DNA of 64,000 nt from Fomes fomentarius. Its lineage: Eukaryota; Basidiomycota; Agaricomycetes; Polyporales; Polyporaceae. The stretch covers positions 2,133,001-2,197,000 of the forward strand of contig JABYQN010000009.1 of the NCBI GenBank assembly GCA_022606135.1, written 5' to 3'. The notes under the pieces were generated by a model, which did no database searches, was not told where the DNA came from, and saw nothing but the letters and a program-made list of their open reading frames with translations. Position 1 is the stretch's first letter; each line of letters opens with the position of its first letter. The position numbers were made by a program, and so were the translations under genes. This document shows positions 56,818 to 64,000 of this stretch, piece after piece.

Positions 56818-58732
56818 TCATTGTACTCGAAGCAAGAGAAAGAAGACATATCTTATACCAATGTAGCCGAGCACCACGACGACCACACCGACCACAGCAC
56901 ACACGAACGCCATCTCGTATAGCACCTCTTTCCACATCCGTGTGAGCAGCCGAGCACGCACCGGGTCGCGGTGCACGCTCTCCTCTTCCGCAACGCCCGG
57001 CGCAAGCTCACCTTCTCGGCCGCCCTTGCTCTCTGGCTTGCCGTCCTTGCCCATCGTCCGTGGACGGAACGTTGTCTGACGCAAGCCCATATTCCACCGG
57101 ACGGTGAGCACCATACCCTCTCTCAGAGCAGTGCGTCGCTTTTCCAGCCATGCCCGCCGCGGGTAGTATCGCGCAAAGTAGTGCGGGATGCGCTGGACGA
57201 GGAGAAACGCGTGCATGCGAAGGTGCGTTCCGAGGCTCATTTCAGGCAGCCCGAGGTGTGCAGCAAGCGGCCGACCGATGAGATGCGTCGTGAGCGCGAT
57301 ATTGTACTCGAGTGACGTGTTCAGCGGTGGACGGCGCGAGACTGCGACGAGAATCGGAATGGTGGGACCCCGGAGGAGGGCTGCTGGCCCGGAGGAGGAT
57401 GAGGACATGGGGAGCGGTTGAAGGAAGAGGTTGAGCGCGGCCGTGGCGATGAACTTGTCTGCAGCGTTCAAGGTGGTGAAGTATCTCTGAAGGATTGCGG
57501 GTGAAACCCCCATGTAGTAGCCTACATGCCGCCACAGGGCCAAGTATGCGCTTCTCTCTTGGAGAGAGGGTGGCAGACGGAATCGCTGAAGGCACCACAT
57601 CGGAATCGTGGAGAATGCACCGAGCCTGTTGCGATGTTCAGCGACGGAATGGCGTAGCCTAGAGAACGCAAGATACTGACGTTGCGGCGACATCCTCCTG
57701 GCTCAAAGGAACGCTATCAATGCCTTCACGGTTCTCTCGTTCCCATCGTTCGTTCACGCGCCAACGGGCCACGCCGTGGAGTAAACGTACCCTGACGGCG
57801 GACTTCCAGCCTTCCCCGCCAGGTAGCAGGCCAGCGAGCCTGTCGGATGGACGTGAGTCGTCCTGTGGAGGGCTCACAGAGCACCCCATCACATCTAGCA
57901 TAAATTGCATCGTCTCCACCAGTCGCACGAATGTCCTGTCTTTGGATTCCGTGGTGATCTGAGAAACTACGTCGGCGAGCGACGGTGTGGAGTATCCATT
58001 GCTCGTCTTGTGAATGTGTGGGACAAGATACGAGACGGCCTCCAGCGTCCGGACTATACGTGAGCTAAAGGGTAGCATCAACGAACGGTCAGTACGGGTG
58101 CGGAGGGGCTCATTTCGACCCTCATAACATGCCTAGCTAGTCCGCCAGCAAGACTGTAGTGGAGGAGCGCTTGCATGATCTGGACAGAGTCGTCTAGGAA
58201 GAGCTCTTGAGCGATATTGACTTCGTGTTCAGTGGCGACGAGCACAGAAGGCGGTGCCTGCAGCACTTCTTCCAAGAACTCCCGCGCAGCCGAAGGAGCG
58301 TCGCCTGCACCCGCAACGTGGTCCTGAAGCGACTGTAGTAGATCTTTGCCCACAGTAGCACCTGGGTGTGAGAAGACCTCGCGAAGGGCGTTGTCACATA
58401 CAGGATCTCCTATTTGGCGCCATCTATATTCTGTGGGGTCAGTTATATAGACATACTCATAGGAAAGACGCTGCTCACCTCTCACAAAGCTCTACAGGGA
58501 CGCAGTCGTCGTCCCATTGGGTTAGATGTCCAAAAACCTCGACGATATCCCCCTGGATAATATCCCTCATATCCTCGTAGCTGAACATGTGCTTGACCTC
58601 CGACCAGCGGAAGGGTCGCAAATGGCCTATAAAGAACACCATGATAGCGCTGGTCTGACGGTTCCAGATCTGCAGCCTGTCATAACCCGGGATCCATGAC
58701 TCAACCTTGATGCCGAGAGGACATATGGACAC
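56818..58732 (-). CDS. MpaB/rubber-oxygenase-like (DUF2236) membrane protein
   Basis: Four exons, 58732-58479, 58423-58133, 58064-57681 and 57625-56818, give 578 residues in frame. The protein resembles the fungal family of ER-bound MpaB-type oxygenases with a DUF2236 domain, which are haem-linked oxidative enzymes. It shows WNRQTSAIMVFFIGHLRPF, LLHYSLAGG, RIVRTLEAVSYLVP, VPLSQEDVAAT joined to LGAFSTIPMWCLQRF, and WRHVGYYMGVSP. A membrane anchor lies at the C-terminus (VCAVVGVVVVVLGYIGI). Intron 2 needs a GC donor (AG|GCATGT at 58132) to keep frame; no GT site does. Intron 3 is placed at GTCAGT...CAACAG. The start at 58732 is tentative: an upstream exon may exist. Confidence 0.78.
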
Positions 58733-59091
58733 TCACTTTTGTCAGTGTTCGAAAGAAAGGGAAAACGACTGCTGGAGCCTAATTCACTACCTTGACCTCA
58801 ATATAATGTGCGGGGGTAGTGAGTCTCACAGAAGATTGCTTTGACAGGGGCACGAGGGACAGATGAGATATGGGCAGTTTGTAGTACCCGGAGAGTGCCC
58901 CTCTTGGTTGTAACCACACACGTTATAAATGATATGTGCATCAGACTGAAGCATGGTCAGATTTGGATAACTCACATGAAGATGGGTCGTGAGGGGCCAG
59001 GCTATGACATGAAGAGGGGCCGCACCGTCTCTATACATTGTAGTGGGCCCCCCCAGTTCATGTGTTTGCCTCTAGGGCAGATGTAAGGGTT
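58733..59091. other. intergenic stretch before the tRNA gene
   Basis: No gene supported. It probably holds the promoter of the MpaB-like gene. Confidence 0.4.
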
Positions 59092-59164
59092 GGTCGAGTG
59101 GTGTAGTGGTTATCACTCCTGTCTTACACACAGGCGGTCGTCGGTTCGAGCCCGGCCTCGATCA
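59092..59164 (+). tRNA. trnV-UAC: tRNA-Val (anticodon UAC)
   Basis: 73 bases, no intron. The acceptor stem GGTCGAG pairs with CTCGATC (one G-T), followed by discriminator A. The A box is TGGTGTAGTGG and the B box GGTTCGAGCC. The anticodon stem CCTGT/ACAGG encloses the loop CTTACAC, giving anticodon TAC (59125-59127). CCA is not encoded, as usual in eukaryotes. Confidence 0.95.
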
Positions 59165-59258
59165 TATTATTACCTGCGATAGTTTTGTGATCAAAATCAA
59201 GTTGTCGAAAGTACTTGTGGCTCTGAGTCTGAGCAAGCGTGGTCTTCCCCTCTCCATC

Positions 59259-60324
59259 ATGTCAACTACATTCAACGCGTTTGTTCGCTCTATCCGCGCT
59301 GGTCGTGTTCCTGCCCTAGTAGTCAGGTCGGCCAGATCTCTGCATACAGCCCTTCCACGACAACCACTCATTCCTCGCACCACAACACACGCGTCACGTT
59401 GGGTAGCAGGAAGACGTACGGTCTCTTCATCTGACACACCGCTAATCTGCTCAACTGGCTGTGACTACCCTCAGGATGGGCCACCTCGACCACTCCCAAC
59501 TCATCCTCTGTGAACCCCGCCGAAGTTGAAGCCATGCAGTGCTTGGAGGAGGGCACACAGAAGCTAGAAGAGGGAGACGTGCAGGCTGCCAAGGTACGTG
59601 TTCTCCGCATTCGCTCTGTGCAGTCAACATATGTACGTGCAGGCCCTGTATGAACGCAGTGTCGAGATCAAGCGTACTGCGAGCGGTCTGTTCAACCTTG
59701 GAGTGACGCACTACCACCTTAGTGAGTACTTTGCTGAGTGTTTGCACGTGTGCGTGGAGAGGGGTCGGGAAGGTGTCTGACACGACCCTAAGAGGAGTTT
59801 GACGACGCTATCGCCGCGTGGAAGGAGTCCATCGCACTGCAGCCCTCGAGCCCGGATGCACACACGAGTACGTCGATGACCTTGCACGTTTCTACGTTCC
59901 CTCATGCGTGCCCGATGTTAGACCTGGCTAGCGCGTACATCGTCTCGCCAATAAGTAGGCCAGACCTCGCGCTGCATCATCTTCGGTAAGTGATCACTCA
60001 TCCCATTGCAAAGCCCGGCTTGAACACGTTCCGGCACGTGTAGTTTCGCGTCATCTCTGGCACCGGAAGACGGAGAGATAGCGTTCAACCTGGCCGCCGT
60101 CTTGGAGGCATGCGGGATGCTGGAGGAGTCTCTTGAGCAGTACAAGAAGAGCAAGGCCTTCGGTGTAGAACGTGCTGCGATGCACATGCGGAATGTGAGT
60201 GGCTTGTGTATTGTTGTACGTGCTGTCGTAACTTCATTGTGTGTTACAGGTGAGCGCGAAGATCCTCGGCAGACAGCTGAAGGAGGCGGAAGCTCAACAG
60301 GATAAAGGCGAACCATCCGCATAA
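59259..60324 (+). CDS. TPR-repeat protein, probably mitochondrial
   Basis: Seven exons, 59259-59415, 59475-59593, 59643-59721, 59793-59867, 59922-59985, 60044-60194 and 60250-60324, give 239 residues in frame. The first 55 residues are rich in Arg, Ser and Ala with no acidic residue, which fits a mitochondrial targeting sequence. Residues from about 75 on form tetratricopeptide-like helices: GTQKLEEGDVQAAKALYERS, LFNLGVTHYHL, EFDDAIAAWKESIALQP, IAFNLAAVLEACGMLEESLEQY. TPR arrays are protein-binding scaffolds. No catalytic domain is seen. Introns interrupt nearly every repeat. Its exact partner is unknown. The gene lies 94 bases downstream of the tRNA. Confidence 0.82.
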
Positions 60325-60626
60325 GCTGGCCATCTACATCTAAAATTCCCGCACTTCCGTGTGTTCTGCTGCTCACATGACATAGACGGCTGGTGACTGT
60401 ATCCTACGCTTAAGTACAATCTAATATGCTACACGCGCATCTCACCTTGCCCTCGCATGCATGACACAAACCTCATCGTCAACTCAGTCTGCAACTGCTT
60501 ATCCTGTTATACACGATGGTGGCATACATAATGATAGTCGTGATAGTGAGTACATCGCCGCAAGAAACCGAAACGACAAGTACAACCCCAGCAAAGCACC
60601 CCCTCCATGAAGCACCACTAACGCTT
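60325..60626. other. intergenic gap between converging genes
   Basis: No feature recognised. Confidence 0.4.
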
Positions 60627-62719
60627 TTAGTTCCTCGGTGCGTCGGGGACAACAGTCCGCATAGCCTTCATCTCCCCAAAGCTCTGATGTCGCAAACTCC
60701 GCATCGCCTTGCTCATCGGGACGGGCGGGCTCACTGGCACAACTCCTACTCCCGCCCCGCGTCCCTCTGGGGGACTGCCCGGCACCGGCATCCCCATCCG
60801 CGCCCCCTCGCTCTCGCTCTCCGCCGTGATCACGCTCGCAAGCACCTTCAGCTGCTCGCGCTCCCAGTCCTCCATCGGCCGCGTCCACGTCCACTCACTC
60901 CACGCGCTCTCCCGGATCCGGTACATCTGCGACGTCGACGACGACGGCACGGGCGACCCCCGCCCGGTCCACGTCCGCGTGCTGTCGAAGCTCGACCGCC
61001 GCGGCGACCACATCTCCGACACCCCCACCGACGCCGCGTCGGAGGGATCAAGTGGCGGCACGGGCTTGCGCCGTGGGCGCGACGAGCCGTTGGTGCGCGT
61101 CGAGCCGGACCGGCTGAGGCTGCCGCTGCTCTTCGACGCGAGGACTTGGAGGGCCTGCACGCGCGGGTCCGTGGGCGAGCGCACGGAGGGCGAGGTCGGC
61201 GCGGATCGTGCGTGGGTCGACGCGCGCGGTGCCGCGGTCATCGTGGGCGATGGGGGGCGTGCGCGTGCGGAGAACTTGGTCGCTGTCCCCGTTGGCGACG
61301 GAGGCGGGGTAGCAGATCTCCTGATGGTTGCGATACTGGACACTGTCGGAGACGGCGGCGGCGGCGTCGCGGTCGGTAGCGGGGGTCGAGGGGGAACGGG
61401 GGGAGGACGGTCCATGACCGAGTCGAGCTTCATGAGCGCGAGCGCGCGCTGCATCTCGATCTGCGCGGGCGTGCGCACCCCAGGTTTGAGCAGCGGCATC
61501 TCGGAGAGCGTGGTGGACGCGGACGTGAATGCAGAGGTCGCGGATTGTCGCGCCGTGTGCCGGCGCGGAGGTTTGGGTGTGGACAGAAGGATGGGCGCGG
61601 GTATCGGAGGTGGCGGGCGCGGGATGGGCTTGAACTCGGCTTCGAGGTCAACCTTGGGAACGGGGGAGGTGGAGGAGTAGAGGAGTTCGAAGGTGGGAGC
61701 GGCGGTGTCGTCTCTCTGGGCCGCGCGAGCTCGCCTACGACATTGGCCAAGGACGGTTTGCGACGATTCGGTTCGAGGCGCCGTGGGGGCGCAAGCGGTT
61801 CTGCTCCAAGGCCGGGAAAGGTGGATGGTGGTCGTCGATTCGGTTCGAGTCGCGGGAGGGTCGTTTGGGATGACGAGGACATGCGCATCTCCGCAATCGC
61901 AACGGTGGGCGGTGGAAGGAGATGGTGATCTGAGACGCTGCCTGCGATACTTGTGTTCTGGGAAGGGATGTTGTCCCACTGCCCTTCGTATCTAGTAGGC
62001 AAATCCCGCGAGTCCTTGTCTTTTTTCTTCTGCAGCCGTTTGCAAATTGCGCCCCAGCGAAAGTAGAACCCGGCAGTGAGGAGGGCGAAGAAGCCGCCGA
62101 TGCCTACCGCGATGCCCCCAAACATTGCCGCCTTCTTCGAGGATGACCCACTGGATGTTGTTTCATCCCTTGGAGATATGTGCCTCTCAAGACAGGATGT
62201 GTCCGAGCCCTGTACGGTAAACGGCGCATGTCTCCGGTGGATGACGATGTCTCCGCTCTGCTCGCCCTCACCCGCGACAGTCATGATGTACTCTCCTGGT
62301 GCGAGGCGGACGGCTGGTATGGTGTAGTTCTGCAAGGCCGCGTCGACAAGGAGGGAGAGGTTGCTGCTGGGGTATGCGCTGATCGCGAGCTCCTGCTGTG
62401 GCCCTGTATATGTCCAGCGTACAGTGGCGGGGCCACAGGACGTCATGTTTGGAACGTTTGCCCACGTAAACGTCGCGCTTGGTAATGCCGGCGGCGCAGC
62501 CATAACGACAAATACAGACTCTGACGTCGATCTCGGGCGTAGAGGGCGCGAGTCACTCGAAGAGGCTAGCGGGTGTGAAACTTGCACGGGGTCGACAGTG
62601 GGCAGTGTGTATAGCAATGGGTTTGCAAACGAGTGCTGGAGACGCAAGGAACGTGAGAACCCCGCTCGACGGAGGAGGAAGTCTGGGCAAAACTGGCTGA
62701 GGCGGCAGAATGCACTCAC
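60627..62719 (-). CDS. single-pass membrane protein with Pro-rich tail, frame broken at a G run
   Basis: One long coding region of 697 residues if one G is added at 61662-61666; as written the frame changes there, from STPPPPP to VPKVDLEAEFKPIPRP. The extracellular part (from about residue 75) is beta-sandwich-like (FTWANVPNMTSCGPATVRWTY, NLSLLVDAALQNYTIPAV) with N-glycosylation sites and two Cys. The membrane segment is AAMFGGIAVGIGGFFALLTAGFYF, followed by basic KRLQKKKDKD. The cytoplasmic tail is Ser/Pro-rich and ends in a conserved-looking block (WEREQLKVLASVITAE). This architecture is common in polypores but unnamed. The start is uncertain: the M at 62719 begins a long Arg-rich leader without a signal peptide, and an alternative ATG lies at 62503. 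Confidence 0.7.
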
Positions 62720-63740
62720 GGAGTCGAGGTCCGAGGATTAAGAGTGGAGCAAGCGGACTGTGCGCAGACGGCGCGTAGTCGCTGTGGCGGGACTGTGGTA
62801 AAAAAAAGTCAACATTCTAATGTTAACACGCACGACGCGCCGAGGGGAATGTAAGGATCCTGATTCTCACCAGACGTGCGACAGCAATGAAGCACGGAGA
62901 CGGTCAGCAGCCGAATGGGTAGAAGTGTTGTGGCGAATCTAAGTTATGTAGTGGGAGACAACGAAAGAACTACGCGGCATAAAGCTCAAGGACTCCGGAG
63001 ATGAGAGTGAAGCGCGGTCCAGGAAGATGGACGGGGAGGCGAACCCGAAGGAGCTGAGGAGTCGTATCCCTCTAGTATCGCCCACACTGCGCTTGGCCGT
63101 GTGCGAAGGCGACGTTGGACCGATCTAGCCGGTGCATCTCAAGCCTCGCTTCCAAGAATTCCGAGGCGCAACCAACAAGGTTTGTGGATAGCTGTTCGCA
63201 AGTCCAGCAGTTGAAGGATCTATCAACAATCAGCCATCTGTCCGCGGCACAATGGAGAGAAGCTTAATTACCCGTTCTAAACCCGGAGCGGCTATGGCAT
63301 GATCACACACCTAGACTTCGACTTTCACGCTCGCCGCGCGCAGAGCCCTTCGCACATTCGATCAATCAAATAAAGCACAGAAAGAGGCTTGCGTTATCTG
63401 TCCGTATCCCGTGGAAGGAGAGCGAACGGATGAAGTGTACAGTCGGGCGGGGTTGAGTTGCAGCGATGCAGCGTGGGAGGCATAGCGCTTCGTAATCGAA
63501 GTCTGAACAGCCCGACTTCTGATACTTGATGGTAGTGCGGACGTAGTTATAAGATTAGCACTCTGAGCAATTATAAAGCTTGTACCGTATATCTAGTGAA
63601 TCCTCGCCGCTCGGCATACTTCGTTACCATCTTCGAGGTTCATCTGTAATTTGACAGTGAAGTCAGCTCAGTTCCTTGTTCTGCCGCCGTGCGGTGTGTT
63701 TCTATCAGAACGAGAACGGAAGATTGACAAGACTGACATC
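62720..63740. other. intergenic stretch, no supported gene
   Basis: About 1 kb. Only short frames, no motif recognised. Confidence 0.4.
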
Positions 63741-64000
63741 TTATTCCCTGGCCCTTGTGCTCCCGAACCGAGCTTCCCGTCCTCCAACTGCTAGGATGAG
63801 TTCCCGCAACGACGGGATGGCCTCCAAGATCCGTGTTGCAATGCGTTCGCAATCGTCGTGAATGTGGTCGAGCGCGCATTCAATGGCGCACGTATCATCC
63901 CGAGACAGCCGGTATGGACCGGCTGTATCCCATCTCGCCAAGGCAATGCGTAGATGCTCGACACGGAGCGATGCTAGGAGTGCTGTCGTGCTCGTCTGTG
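63741..64000 (-). CDS. C-terminal part of an unidentified protein, LRR-like, cut by the window edge
   Basis: The minus strand is open from 64000 to a stop at 63741. It reads LLASLRVEHLRIAL and LEAIPSLRELILAVGG, which has the Leu spacing of the terminal repeats of fungal F-box/LRR proteins. The gene's start lies to the right of the window. It is not obviously a member of the four-gene F-box/LRR family described above. Confidence 0.45.
   Translation of the reverse strand, partial: QTSTTALLASLRVEHLRIALARWDTAGPYRLSRDDTCAIECALDHIHDDCERIATRILEAIPSLRELILAVGGREARFGSTRARE

Noticed and set aside
57626..57680. Apparent frameshift in the MpaB-like gene at VPLSQEDVAAT
   Set aside because: Resolved by a 55-nt GT-AG intron that gives the family motif; not an indel.
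60516..61680. Two long plus-strand frames (287 and 323 residues) opposite the second membrane protein
   Set aside because: Shadows of the Pro/Ser-rich minus-strand gene; no motif.
1..64000. CRISPR arrays, operons, bacterial insertion sequences
   Set aside because: None seen; the window is eukaryotic, with spliceosomal introns throughout.

Overview
The window is nuclear DNA of a filamentous basidiomycete, most likely a wood-decaying polypore-type agaricomycete. Genes are dense and use many 45-75 nt GT-AG introns. The content is typical: omega-class glutathione transferases, an RlpA-like secreted protein, a HET-domain protein, a FunK1 kinase relic, calcineurin A, UNC50 and an MpaB-like oxygenase. 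I read exon structures by hand from splice signals and family motifs. Where exon lengths keep frame through every junction I am confident; start codons are less certain.

Layout. 0-6 kb: 3' part of an acyl-CoA dehydrogenase gene, a HET-domain gene and the small F1Fo-ATP synthase subunit k gene. 6-18 kb: a Ser/Pro-rich coiled-coil protein, a single-pass membrane protein, a small protein with a DLHW/WNCQ signature and a Ser/Pro-rich protein. 18-23.4 kb: a glutathione transferase (GST) cluster with two intact tandem genes and three decayed copies, one split by a solo LTR. 23.8-30 kb: a large WW-domain protein divergent from UNC50. 31.5-36 kb: calcineurin A and a third GST gene. 36-46 kb: three members of an F-box/LRR-like family and a small secreted double-psi beta-barrel protein. 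46.8-52.7 kb: a PNKP-like P-loop kinase, a FunK1 relic, phosphoglucomutase and a second DLHW/WNCQ protein. 54-64 kb: a fourth F-box/LRR member, an MpaB-like oxygenase, tRNA-Val(UAC), a mitochondrial-type TPR protein, a second single-pass membrane protein and the edge of another gene.

Two themes stand out. First, at least seven otherwise well-formed reading frames break at runs of C or G, and each is restored by one extra C/G in the run. This is the pattern of under-called homopolymers in a consensus sequence, so those genes are probably intact in the organism. Second, the window holds small lineage-specific families: four F-box/LRR genes with shared gene structure, two DLHW/WNCQ proteins with a possible permuted-papain-like His/Cys pair, and a GST cluster whose catalytic motif sits alone in a 21-nt exon.
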